DNA from: an uncultured bacterium
GTDB taxonomy: Bacteria > Acidobacteriota > Aminicenantia > Aminicenantales > CALLJL01
NCBI GenBank assembly: GCA_938092135.1
Contig: CALLJL010000002.1
Span: 1-64,000, forward strand
DNA length: 64,000 nucleotides
Direction: 5' to 3'
Below the pieces are notes generated by a model. That model was not told where the DNA came from, ran no database searches, and was given only the letters and a program-made list of their open reading frames with translations. Positions within the stretch are counted from its first letter, which is position 1, and each line of letters opens with the position of its first letter. Positions 24,472 to 33,000 of this stretch are shown piece after piece. The position numbers and the translations under genes are program-made.

Positions 24472-24820
24472 AATGATCCCCTCTTCAATAAACTTACTTC
24501 CCATGAAACTAATTTTAGCCAACAACCTCTTTGATAAGAATTTCCTAAGTCTATCATGAAAAATTTTGCAGATAATTACTCCATCCTTGGTTTAATTAGC
24601 CCATTTAGCTCAATTTTTTTAGTTATAGAAATCGATAAAACCAATCCACTTAAATTTTTAGATAGGAAGAGCTTGCCAGAAAATGAAAAGCTTAGATGAA
24701 CTTTGTGGGTGTCCAAAAAACAGGTAAAACGGTTTAATTTTTTGAATTATAAATTGAATTTTAGATGTTCAAATTAAATTTTATATGGTCAACTTAACTG
24801 ATTTTAAAGGAGGTCAGGCA
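24472..24820. other. Non-coding spacer before the aspartoacylase-like gene
   Basis: No gene is visible. The end is very AT-rich, with imperfect TTGAATT/AATTGAA inverted pieces (about 24738-24765) reminiscent of the receptor-operator palindrome. The match is poor and no GG-N10-GC promoter accompanies it. A GTGGGTGTCC stretch near 24703 may be a worn class A repeat. Confidence 0.3.
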
Positions 24821-25903
24821 ATGGAAAACAAGAAAAGGCTATATTCTGTTATTCAAAAATTTCTGTTAACTATTCTTTTATCTTTGTTCTTTAATTCAGT
24901 TTTCTCGGCTCAAAATCAGAAGACTTTCCTCCTTGGCTCGCTTCAGGCTGAGCCCGGGAAAACTGTAAGCGGCTGGCTTGAAGTGCCTTCTGGTCCGGAT
25001 CCAGCGACCCGAATTCCAGTTACCGTCATTAATGGGCTGAAATCTGGACAGGTTCTGGCTATCATTTCGGGAATTCATCCCTATGAATATCCGCCGATTC
25101 TCGCCTCTTACCGATTAAAAAAGATGATTAACCCTGAAGAACTTTCAGGTACTCTTATCCTTGTCCATATCGCCCATCTGCCCTCTTTCCAGAAAAGAAC
25201 CATTTATTACAATCCCTATGACTGGAAAAATCTTAACCGAGTCTTTCCCGGGGACCTAAAGGGGACTCAAAGCCAAAGGATTGCGGCTATAATTACTGAA
25301 GAAGTCATTAATAGAGCCGATGCCGTTATTGATATGCACTGCGGTGATGGCAATGAAGCTTTAATTCCCTATACCTATTGGATGACCTGTGGTGATGAAA
25401 AAATTGACGAAAAATCGAGGCAGATGGCTCTGGCCTTTGGCATAAGACACATAATTATCGATTCTACCAGGCCAAAGGATCCTAAGGATTCAAGATATCT
25501 GAGCTGGACAGCCATTCTCAGGGGCAAGCCTTCTATTACGACTGAATATGGTCATCTCGGTCGAGTCGATGAGGAAATGATTCAAGCCAATGTTCAGGGC
25601 GTTCTGAATGTAATGAAATTTTTTAAAATGCTTTCTGGAAAGGCTAATTTTCTTTCTGAACCTGTCTGGATCGATAAATATGAGGTCATTTATTCCAAGC
25701 ATGATGGCCTTTTCTATCCTATAGTCAAAATGGGCTATTACGTTCAGGCTGACCAAATAGTTGGTTATATTGAGGATTATTTTGGCCATTTAATTGAAGA
25801 GGTCAGAGCTCCCTTCACCGGAATTATTCTTTATATTATCAATACACCACCTTGTAATGCCGGTGAACCTCTCTTTGAAGTTGGGCACGTCAAGGAAAAA
25901 TAA
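24821..25903 (+). CDS. Exported succinylglutamate desuccinylase/aspartoacylase-family protein
   Basis: This 360-residue protein starts at ATG 24821, chosen because AAAGGAGGT (24806-24814) sits before it; an upstream in-frame codon at 24785 does not have this. A signal peptide covers about 12-29. The AstE/AspA zinc carboxypeptidase-like site is clear: SGIHPYEYP (His86, Glu89), LNRVFPG (Asn139, Arg140), VIDMHCGDG (His173) and TTEYGHLG (Glu242, the general base position). A C-terminal beta domain (about 285-355) follows, with VRAPFTGIILYI. It should deacylate a small N-acyl amino acid or a related compound in the periplasm. The exact substrate is unknown. Confidence 0.85.
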   Translation: MENKKRLYSVIQKFLLTILLSLFFNSVFSAQNQKTFLLGSLQAEPGKTVSGWLEVPSGPDPATRIPVTVINGLKSGQVLAIISGIHPYEYPPILASYRLKKMINPEELSGTLILVHIAHLPSFQKRTIYYNPYDWKNLNRVFPGDLKGTQSQRIAAIITEEVINRADAVIDMHCGDGNEALIPYTYWMTCGDEKIDEKSRQMALAFGIRHIIIDSTRPKDPKDSRYLSWTAILRGKPSITTEYGHLGRVDEEMIQANVQGVLNVMKFFKMLSGKANFLSEPVWIDKYEVIYSKHDGLFYPIVKMGYYVQADQIVGYIEDYFGHLIEEVRAPFTGIILYIINTPPCNAGEPLFEVGHVKEK

Positions 25904-26237
25904 AAAACATCTTGAATTGGGTTTAGGACCGAAACTTAAGCCAATAAAAGATCAAAATGATGGGGATGGTTTCCGCAGATTTTCCCTTCCATCCTAATTT
26001 ACTAATTGGTCCGAGAACAAAGTGAAGATGATAATTATAGACAAAAAATTAAGGGTTATTTTCGTCTCAATTTTTTACCAAAGCTTAAAAAAATTTTATT
26101 TTTACATAATTTCAAAAAAATTGAATTATTAATAAACATTATCATCGGAAGGAGTAAAGGTTGAGCCAAAAGAGATTTTGCCTTAAAAAAGAAAAAGGGA
26201 GGTAAGAAATAAGAGGAATTATAGACATAATTTTTAG
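25904..26237. other. AT-rich spacer, possibly an eroded gene start
   Basis: A good ribosome-binding sequence (GGAAGGAG, about 26147-26154) is followed by TTG 26161 and only about 14 codons before a stop. A GGGAGGTAAGAAAT stretch (about 26199-26212) looks like another translation start that has lost its ATG. I see no other feature. Confidence 0.35.
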
Positions 26238-26560
26238 GTGGATAAAGGGTGCTATCTGAATAGGGGCATCAGCCATAATTCCAAGGGAAAGATATCAAGG
26301 CGGAGCTTTTTAAAAGGAGTCAGCTTTACGACCCTGGGTACGCTGGTGTCAAAGAATATAATGTTGGCCAATCTATCGTCCAAAGCATCAGGGCAAGAAA
26401 GACTTTTAACTGACCCAAGAAGCGCCCTTAAGGTTAAGCCTCTTCTTGTTTTCAGCACGCCCGCTCGCGTCTAACAGACGAGCTGGCGAGCCTGGGGGTG
26501 GAATTCAGACAAGGACCGATGCCGAAGAAGAAATGGCCCGCCTCCAAAAAATAAAAAAAT
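26238..26560 (+). pseudogene. 5' remnant of a Tat-exported protein
   Basis: The frame from GTG 26238 contains SRRSFLKGVSFTTLG, a textbook twin-arginine signal (RRxFLK) with a following hydrophobic region, then LKVKPLLVFSTPARV and a stop at 26472. In a shifted frame the sequence continues as QTSWRAWG and then GGIQTRTDAEEEMARLQKI, so at least one frameshift separates the pieces. The coding signal ends at a class B repeat at 26557. It is therefore the first hundred or so codons of a Tat substrate whose main domain is lost. I do not recognise the family with confidence. Confidence 0.55.
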
Positions 26561-26588
26561 AGGTGCCGCCTTACTTATTTACCTATTT
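26557..26588. repeat. Complete class B repeat with terminal inverted arms
   Basis: This 32-bp element has arms AAATAGGT (26557-26564) and ACCTATTT (26581-26588) around the core GCCGCCTTACTTATTT. It is the best example of the full element and lies directly after the broken Tat-protein frame. Confidence 0.75.
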
Positions 26589-26716
26589 CTTAAAATGGGA
26601 AAAATAACAAAAAAGGTTATTGACCATGCTTCCATATTCGGGGGTAGAGGAAAAAAATTAAATAAAAGCTTTATATCCAGTTTTTCCTGATCGTCAATCT
26701 TCTAGCAGAAAAAGGG

Positions 26717-26753
26717 GTAATGAGTATAGTGTCACCTATTTTCTTAACCTATT
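26717..26753. repeat. Class B repeat supplying the beta-lactamase stop codon
   Basis: AATGAGTATAGTGTCACCTA is followed by TTTTCTTAACCTATTTTC. On the minus strand AAAATAGG occurs twice; the first copy gives the AAA-TAG end of the beta-lactamase frame at 26749. Confidence 0.65.
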
Positions 26754-27556
26754 TTCTTGAAATCAGGCGCTCGTAGATAAAGCGGGAAAGAGAGGCCATG
26801 AACTTGTAAGCCTCTTCCTCCTTTTTGAAGCCGCGGGTTAGGATCACTAGGATAGAGGGTTTTCTTCCGGGAGGAAAAATAATAGCGGCATCGTGGGCAA
26901 TCCGGGTTATGCTGCCGGTCTTATTGCCCACTTTGACCCTGGGAGGAAGTCCTGCAGGTATCCCGGAACGAAATTTTAGAGCCTGAAGGGTACTGATCAT
27001 AAGTTCGGAGGATAATGGCGGCTCTGCCCGGCCATTAACAATCCTTTCCAAAACGATCCTCATATCGCGGGCGTCATTGACATTATTCAATCCTCTCTCG
27101 GCAGCCTTAGAATCCTCAACTCCCCGCAGAATTTTCATATTTTGAAGACCAAATTCCTAGAGAGTCTTCATAACCGATTCAGCTTTAACTAGGTCAATTA
27201 AAATATTGGTTGCGAGATTGCTGCTAACAGTAATCATTCTATCGATAAGTTCCTTAAGAGGCAGCCTCTGACCAAGGAAAGAACAAAGCTCTGGATCGGA
27301 GTCATCTTTAGGGTTAAGAGAATAGGGGCTGCCATTGGCAAGACTCGCAAAACTATTGAAAATTGGAATCAAATCATCGAGTCTAAACTTGCCTCGATCA
27401 ATTCTTCGGAAAATCTTGATCATAACCGGAGCTTTCATTAAGCTGGCTGCATGCATCACCGTCCGCTCATTAATTTCAAGAAGGAGGCCGCTTTCAAAAT
27501 CATGAAAGGAAAGTCCGAGTTCAGCCCTTGAAGACGCTATGACCTTTGTGATCTCT
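26749..27556 (-). pseudogene. Broken class A beta-lactamase-like serine hydrolase
   Basis: One reading frame carries the whole class A pattern: LSFHDFESGLLLEINERTV, HAASLMKAPVMI (Ser-x-x-Lys), VSSNLATN (SxN motif), KILRGVED, and VGNKTGSITRIAHDAAI (KTG). It is interrupted by a single in-frame TAG at 27157-27159 between VMKTL and EFGLQNMKIL. The 5' end is also lost: an in-frame TAA lies just before the first recognisable residues (about 27557) and there is no start codon or signal peptide. Other genes in the window end in TAG, so read-through is unlikely. Without these defects it would be a periplasmic penicillin-hydrolysing or related acyl-serine enzyme. Confidence 0.8.
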
Positions 27557-27822
27557 TTTTAATAACAAAAAGCTTATCTTGTTGACACGCATTAAAGAAA
27601 TTAGGGGAAAATAGGAAAGATGATAATAGAAAAGACAAAATGTAGTTGATTTTGCTATTTCTTTCCATTCACGTTCATGTCTAAATCATCTTTCCTTCAA
27701 TCGTGTCCATATTTTAACATCTCAATTTTTCTTTTTTAATAAAGAAGACAAAGAAAATCTCCTGTCTTTTTTATGCAGAGATGAATGACCTCTTTTTCAG
27801 AATCGGCCTGGTAACTATATAA

Positions 27823-28064
27823 CTATAAAGACAAGATTCGATACTCAACCAGGTTGATTGCGCCCCAATCGGCTTTTTCTGTCAATGAAAGGATATCTTC
27901 TTGTATATTTAATGGAGAGCGGGCCATTTCGCTGAGCTTTATTTTCAGATGGAGAGGAAGACAAAAAATTGTCCAGTAATTACCCTCTGAATCAAAAACA
28001 TCGGCCAAAAGACATTTTGGAGGCCAACTTTTGAGGTAACTACCAATATTTCACCCATCCGAGT
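27823..28064 (-). pseudogene. Possible beta-propeller C-terminal fragment
   Basis: The minus strand reads RMGEILVVTSKVGLQN and then, one base shifted, CLLADVFDSEGNYW, followed by LPLHLKIKLSE and ending near VEYRILSL. The ADVFDSEGNY strand-turn and the terminal short strands recall the last blade of 6-bladed beta-propeller proteins. The fragment is shifted, starts without context and is flanked by repeats. Evidence is weak. Confidence 0.3.
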
Positions 28065-28192
28065 AAAATCTTTTTTAAGTAAGCCCAAGGAACATCTTAT
28101 AAATTCGTAATAAAAAAAGCCCCTTCTCAGGTCTTTTTTTATAATTAAAAATGAGGTAAGTATAAAAGCCTTCACCAAAGGCTGATAAAAAA

Positions 28193-28298
28193 ATTGGGTA
28201 AATGAGTGAGTCGGTACTAAAATTGTGGGGACCAAAATGGTGGTACCAAAATGGAAGGTACAAAATAATAAGGTGAATATGTAAGATGGTACCGAAAT
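28193..28298. repeat. Worn class B repeats upstream of the kinase/phospho-lyase gene
   Basis: GGTAAATGAGTGAGTCGGTA (about 28196-28215) and AGGTGAATATGTAAGATGGT plus ACC (about 28271-28293) are two copies in the same orientation, with GGTACC-containing pieces between them. They lie 25-125 nt before the start of the next gene, so they are upstream of that gene rather than at its 3' end. Confidence 0.6.
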
Positions 28299-28320
28299 AA
28301 AAAGGGATCGGGAGGTGAGG

Positions 28321-30702
28321 GTGATTAGGCAAGAATATTCGAGGCCAAAATTCAATTTAAGGGAAGCCAAAAAAATTGCCCGGGAGCTGTTCGGTCTTGA
28401 GGTTGAAGCAAAATATTTGGCCGGCTATAGCTGCCGGAATTTCTATCTTTGTAATCGCCAAGGCAAGGAATTTGTCCTCAAGATCTCTTCCCAAGGGGAA
28501 ACCAGAGATGAACTGGATTTGCAAAACAAGGCCATGGAATATCTGGGATCAAAGCTGCCCAGAATTAAATTTCCCAAAGCCCTGCCAGCCTTGAATGGGG
28601 AAGTTATAAATGAGGTTCAAGGAAGGGATGGCCACAAATATTATGTTCGTCTTCTGACCTATATACCCGGAGAGGTTTTCTCCCGCCTGAAAGAGCCTGC
28701 CTTGTCCGTTTGGAAAGACCTTGGTTCCCTTCTTGGCTTCGTGGATCAGGCCTTGCTGGATTTTCACCACCCCGCGGCTCGCCGGGAAATACCCTGGGAT
28801 TTAAAAAATGTTCTCTGGGCTAAGGAAAGATTAAAATTTATTGAAGATAAAGAAAAAAGACGCCTCATTGATTTCCATCTCGCTCAGCTTGAATACAGGG
28901 TTCTTCCTGAGCTTGATCGCCTCCGCCAGAGCATAATTTATAATGACGCCAATGAAAACAATTTAATTATTGAATTGGCTGATTCTGACTTAGGTAAAAG
29001 ACCAAAAATTGTCGGCCTCATTGATTTCGGCGATATGGTAGAAACATATACAGTTGCTGAAATAGCCATTGCTTTAACTTACGCAATGATGAATAAGGAT
29101 GATCCTTTTGCTGTAGCCTCTTCTTTGCTTTCAGCCTATCATTGCATCTTTCCCCTCAAAGAAGAAGAAATTGAAGTCCTCCCTGACCTCATTCTGGCCC
29201 GCCTATGCATCAGCGTTACCATGTCGGCCTGGCGGCAGAAAGAGGAGCCCACCAATAAATATATCTCTATTTCCCAAAAGCCAGCCTGGGCCTTACTTGA
29301 TAAACTGCTTGAAAATAATCCTGAAAAAATAAAAAAGATTTTCCGCAAGGCCTGTGGCTTTAAGCCAAAAAAGCAAGGTCTCACCAGAGAAGAAATTCTT
29401 GAAAAACGAAAAAAACACTTTTCGTCTGCTCTTAGCCTTACCTATCGCCGGCCGCTTCATCTTATTCGGGGTGCTCTCCAATATCTTTATGATAGCGAGG
29501 GTAAAACCTATCTTGATGCAGTCAACAATGTTTGCCATCTCGGACACAGCCATCCAAAAGTGGTTAGAGCGGTCAGTCATCAAATGAGTCTCCTGAATAC
29601 TAATACCCGCTATTTATATGAGCTTTTTATTAAATATGCAGAAAAATTAATTTCCAAATTTCCGTCACCTCTCCGTTATGTTTTCTTTGTTAATTCTGGA
29701 AGCGAAGCTAATGATTTAGCTCTTCGGCTGGCTCTCAACTATACAGGCGCGACTGAGATAATTGTTATTGACGGCGCTTATCATGGAAATCTTTCATCTC
29801 TTGTGGCCATTAGCCCCTATAAATTCGATGGTCCAGGTGGCCAGGGGGCACCGGCTTATGTACACAAAGTTATTACTCCTGACCTTTATCGTGGTCCTTA
29901 CCGTTATGGCGACAAAAAGGCGGGCGAAAAATATGCTTTAGCAGTCAAAGAAGCGATTGAAAAAATCAAGGGCCATGGCAAAAAGGTGGCGGCTTTTATA
30001 GCCGAGTCAATTATGGGATGCGCGGGACAGATCTTCTTCCCGCCGGGCTATTTGAAAAAAGCCTTTGAATTCGTCAGGCAGGCGCGAGGGGTTTGCATTG
30101 CCGATGAAGTTCAGGTTGGTTTTGGCCGAGTAGGCGATTACTTCTGGGGATTTGAAATTCAGGAAGTTATTCCGGATATCGTTACCTTGGGCAAACCGAT
30201 TGGCAACGGCCATCCCCTTGGGGCTGTCATAACAACCGAAGAAATCGCCCAAGCCTTTGTCACTGGAATGGAATATTTCAATACCTATGGGGGGAATCCG
30301 GTTTCCTGCGCTGCTGGCCTGGCAGTTCTTGAGGCGGTGGAAGAGGAGGGCTTGCAAGAAAATGCCCAACGCGTTGGCGCTTATTTAAAGTCGGGGCTTA
30401 AGGAATTGCAGAAAAAACATGGTCTTATTGGCGATGTTCGAGGGCGGGGACTTTTTCTCGGTGTGGAACTGGTAAGAAATCGTGAAACCCTAGAGCCAGC
30501 GACTGAGGAGGCCAGCCTGGTCATCGAAAAAATGAAGGATCTTGGGGTCCTTGTTAGTACTGACGGTCCCTTCCGCAATGTGATTAAAATAAAGCCACCT
30601 TTAGTTTTTAATGAGCGCAATGCCAATCAGCTTATTGATGCTCTCGACCTCGCCCTCAAAATGGGGACACATACATTTTTTTCCTTTAGTAAAATTAAGT
30701 AA
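28321..30702 (+). CDS. Fusion of an APH-fold kinase and a class III aminotransferase-type phospho-lyase
   Basis: This 793-residue protein starts at GTG 28321, 5 nt after GGAGG (28311-28315). An in-frame GTG at 28315 overlaps that site and is rejected. Residues about 10-345 form an aminoglycoside-phosphotransferase-like kinase with [10 protein letters not shown] (catalytic Asp209; the usual His two residues before it is Tyr here) and LIDFGD (Asp235). Residues about 355-785 form a class III PLP aminotransferase with [25 protein letters not shown] and [10 protein letters not shown] (PLP Lys625). The same pairing is known for hydroxylysine kinase with 5-phosphohydroxylysine phospho-lyase, and for ethanolamine-phosphate phospho-lyase relatives. 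Phosphorylation followed by ammonia/phosphate elimination from an amino alcohol is the likely chemistry. The C-terminal MGTHTFF comes from a class A repeat. Confidence 0.85.
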   Translation: MIRQEYSRPKFNLREAKKIARELFGLEVEAKYLAGYSCRNFYLCNRQGKEFVLKISSQGETRDELDLQNKAMEYLGSKLPRIKFPKALPALNGEVINEVQGRDGHKYYVRLLTYIPGEVFSRLKEPALSVWKDLGSLLGFVDQALLDFHHPAARREIPWDLKNVLWAKERLKFIEDKEKRRLIDFHLAQLEYRVLPELDRLRQSIIYNDANENNLIIELADSDLGKRPKIVGLIDFGDMVETYTVAEIAIALTYAMMNKDDPFAVASSLLSAYHCIFPLKEEEIEVLPDLILARLCISVTMSAWRQKEEPTNKYISISQKPAWALLDKLLENNPEKIKKIFRKACGFKPKKQGLTREEILEKRKKHFSSALSLTYRRPLHLIRGALQYLYDSEGKTYLDAVNNVCHLGHSHPKVVRAVSHQMSLLNTNTRYLYELFIKYAEKLISKFPSPLRYVFFVNSGSEANDLALRLALNYTGATEIIVIDGAYHGNLSSLVAISPYKFDGPGGQGAPAYVHKVITPDLYRGPYRYGDKKAGEKYALAVKEAIEKIKGHGKKVAAFIAESIMGCAGQIFFPPGYLKKAFEFVRQARGVCIADEVQVGFGRVGDYFWGFEIQEVIPDIVTLGKPIGNGHPLGAVITTEEIAQAFVTGMEYFNTYGGNPVSCAAGLAVLEAVEEEGLQENAQRVGAYLKSGLKELQKKHGLIGDVRGRGLFLGVELVRNRETLEPATEEASLVIEKMKDLGVLVSTDGPFRNVIKIKPPLVFNERNANQLIDALDLALKMGTHTFFSFSKIK
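30661..30683 (+). repeat. Class A repeat inside the 3' end of the kinase/phospho-lyase gene
   Basis: ATGGGGACACATACATTTTT, followed by TTT, is read in frame as MGTHTFF. The stop codon comes 7 codons later. Orientation follows the gene, as at the two amidohydrolase genes. Confidence 0.7.
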
Positions 30703-30896
30703 ATAATTGCTTTCAAATTGGGAAATTGGAAAAGAGATGCCAATTATTTCTATATAACTATCTGCTCCTTTTTACCATTCATTAATTTTTTGGTGATCTT
30801 TCAATTCCCTATTTGAATTTCTTATTGGAAAAATAATGATTTTTCTCCTTTCTTTTAAAAGAAAAGAGTTCCCTTAAAACAAAAATATATATACCT

Positions 30897-30976
30897 TTTT
30901 TTGTGTCCCCATTCGTGTCCCAAATCAAAAAAAGTATGTGTCCCTATTTTTGGCAAAAAATGTTTGTGTCCCCAAT
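30897..30976 (-). repeat. Cluster of four class A repeats
   Basis: TTTTTGTGTCCCC (about 30898-30910), TTCGTGTCCC (about 30912-30921), AAAGTATGTGTCCCTA (about 30931-30946) and AAAAAATGTTTGTGTCCCCA (about 30955-30974) follow each other. All face the opposite way to the copy at 30661, so the spacer between two convergent genes is bracketed by inverted copies. The last copy encodes IGDTNIF, and the TAG stop at 30944 lies in the next copy (AAAATAGGGACACATAC). Confidence 0.75.
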
Positions 30977-32239
30977 TTGGATGGGGCGTCCAGCCTGAAT
31001 GATCAAGGTGGCTGTGCGCAATTGTTTTATGTCCTTGAGGGGGTCGCCAGCCAGAACAACCAGATCGGCTATCTTACCTTTCTCTATTGTCCCAAGCCTA
31101 TCAGAAGCAGCGCAAACCTCGGCGCCAATTTTAGTTGCCGCCACCAAAGCTTCCATTGGAGTGGCTCCAAGGGCAACAAAGTTTTCCACCTCCTCAAAAT
31201 AAAAATGAGGATAAAAAACCATGTTTTCGCCAACGGCATCAGTGCCAATAGCCATTTTTACGCCTGCGGCCCGCAGCTTGCGGAAAATTTCTCGGCATTC
31301 AAAATATTTTTTGATTTTCCATTCCCATTCTGGACCCTTCTCTTTATATTGATTGCCCAGTTTGAGCAAAATGGAAAGGGTAGGTACACAATAAATTTTT
31401 TTAGCGGCCATTTGAGAAATAACATCATCGGGAAGAGCATAGGCATGCTCAATGCAATCAGCCCCAGCTTCAACCGCCCAGCGAACGAAATCATACTGGG
31501 CCTTGTAGACTCCGGAATGAACCGTGACGAATTTCTCATGAAAATGGGCTTCCTCAATGGCGGCAAAAATTTCTTCTCTCGAATAGGGCGGCAAAATTTT
31601 GATTAAATCCGCACCTTCCTTGACGCGCTGGCGAACAGCCCGGCGAAATCCCTCAACTCCGTCGGCTTCTTCAACAATACCTAAGCGATAGCCCTCAGTG
31701 CCATGACCACCTGTTGAGGTAATTCCTGGTCCAGTTACTATGGGCCGGCTACCCTCAAAAAGACCAAGACTAAAGGCTTTCCTGGTTTCATATCCAGTCC
31801 GGCCAAAGGAGGAAACATCCCGCACTGTGGTTACTCCAATCATTAGCATCTGGCGTAAAAAATGGGCGGCCCTAAAAGCCGAAATTGCCTCATTGATGAA
31901 GAAAAATTCTTCTTCCTTAGGCGGATAAGTAAAATGCAAGTGAGCATCAATCAAACCGGGAATAACTGTTTTCCCTTTAACTTCAATTATCTCTGCTTTT
32001 TCTGGAATCTTCACTTCACCTCTCTTACCACAATCCAAAATTCGGTCATTGGCAATAACAATGACAGCATTTTCCAACGGGGGAGCACCAGTACCGTCAA
32101 TAAGCCTAGCTCCAAGAAGGACTAGATATTTAACCTCCTTTTCCTGAGCATGGGATGACCAAAAGAGTCCAAAGACAAAAAACAAGATAAGACCAGGAAA
32201 AGCAATTATTTTTCGTTTCGCGGGGCTTAAACCTTTCAT
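30944..32239 (-). CDS. Exported amidohydrolase, imidazolonepropionase-like
   Basis: This 431-residue amidohydrolase-superfamily protein has a signal peptide about 10-31 (SSHAQ). Motifs in order: LLGARLIDGTG, PGLIDAHLHF (His100, His102), a long TTVRDVSSFG segment, a metal or substrate His in FVTVHSGVY, CIEHAYALP, KMAIGTDAVGEN (Asp ligand) and GKIADLVVLAGDPL. This is the PF01979 arrangement seen in exported imidazolonepropionase/prolidase-like amidohydrolases. It may act on cyclic amides or Xaa-Pro-like compounds; the substrate cannot be named. The start is ATG 32239, with AAAAGGAGAAAAA before it on the coding strand. The terminal IGDTNIFCQK is repeat-derived. It is convergent with the kinase/phospho-lyase gene. 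Confidence 0.87.
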   Translation of the reverse strand: MKGLSPAKRKIIAFPGLILFFVFGLFWSSHAQEKEVKYLVLLGARLIDGTGAPPLENAVIVIANDRILDCGKRGEVKIPEKAEIIEVKGKTVIPGLIDAHLHFTYPPKEEEFFFINEAISAFRAAHFLRQMLMIGVTTVRDVSSFGRTGYETRKAFSLGLFEGSRPIVTGPGITSTGGHGTEGYRLGIVEEADGVEGFRRAVRQRVKEGADLIKILPPYSREEIFAAIEEAHFHEKFVTVHSGVYKAQYDFVRWAVEAGADCIEHAYALPDDVISQMAAKKIYCVPTLSILLKLGNQYKEKGPEWEWKIKKYFECREIFRKLRAAGVKMAIGTDAVGENMVFYPHFYFEEVENFVALGATPMEALVAATKIGAEVCAASDRLGTIEKGKIADLVVLAGDPLKDIKQLRTATLIIQAGRPIQIGDTNIFCQK

Positions 32240-32527
32240 TTTTTCTCCTTTTTCTTTTTTAACTTATCTATTTTGCCTATTTTAAAATTTCGAAACAACC
32301 TTTTCTCCTTATTTGGATAAAGATAACTTCGGAAAAAGAGAGAATATTTTTTTAAAAATAGATTTTTAAGATTATGGAAAAATAGACTGACCAAACGATA
32401 GCTCTAACCTTGAACCTTTTGGGTAATCGTTAAGATGCTGAAAAGGCATGACAACAGGCTTTTCTCCATGCCTTTCGTCATTTTAAGTGGTATAATCAGA
32501 GCCAGAGTCGTCGGCCATGGCTTCTGA

Positions 32528-33000
32528 CGATTCTTTAACGCCGCTCAGTGGACCTTCTCTCAAAAAGAAAAAACTCAGCCGCTACTTGACCAGCTGGAAA
32601 AGTGGTGGGCTCAGGTAAGACCTAAAGCCAACAGGTTAAAATCTCCTGAAATGGCCGTTGAAGGTATTGTGGGCGGTGTCGCGAACGGCCCAATTAGAGC
32701 CGAAAGTGGAGCCTTTAGAGCAATCGGGGCTATCAAGCCCCCCAAATTGACAACAAAGGATGCGCCCCTTTATTCAGAAGTCGTCATAAAGGCTGGGGTT
32801 GAGGGAATAGTTATCCTTGAAGCCGAAATCGATGAACAGAGTAATGTAATAAGGACCCATGTGTTGTGGTCAACCTCCTCTCCTTGATCAGGCAGCCATT
32901 GAGGAAGGCAAACAAGGGAAATATAGACTGGCCATTATTGATGGCAAACCAACCTGAATTATTTTTACAATCACCGTGTCTTTTCAACTGAAACGTTAAA
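32528..33000 (+). pseudogene. Broken TonB-like energy transducer (C-terminal part)
   Basis: In one frame: TQPLLDQLEKWWAQVRPKA, then a Gly/Val-rich GIVGGVANG stretch, then IKPPKLTTKDAPLYSEVVIK and GVEGIVILEAEIDE. The sequence continues in another frame as PPLLDQAAIEEGKQGKYRLA and IIDGKPT, then a TGA, then IIFTITVSFQLKR to TAA 33000. This is the TonB C-terminal domain (PPKLxxxxxPxYPExA, VEGxVxLEAxxD, LLDxAAIxAVxxWxY, xGxPxxVxFTVTVxF) with a frameshift near 32875 and a nonsense codon near the end. No start or membrane anchor is visible. It overlaps the 3' end of the convergent M20 gene by about 30 nt. Confidence 0.7.

Noticed and set aside
27157-27159. Amber read-through or recoding in the beta-lactamase
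   Set aside because: TAG is the ordinary stop of other genes here (for example 8678 and 18607), and the gene also lacks its 5' end, so it is a pseudogene.
27945-28370. A 141-codon open frame on the minus strand, hydrophobic and Phe/Leu-rich
   Set aside because: It crosses repeats, has no ribosome site or family pattern, and overlaps the start of the well-supported kinase/phospho-lyase gene; composition is that of AT-rich non-coding DNA.
30938-31606. A 222-codon open frame antisense to the amidohydrolase
   Set aside because: Explained as an antisense shadow of a clear amidohydrolase with complete metal motifs.
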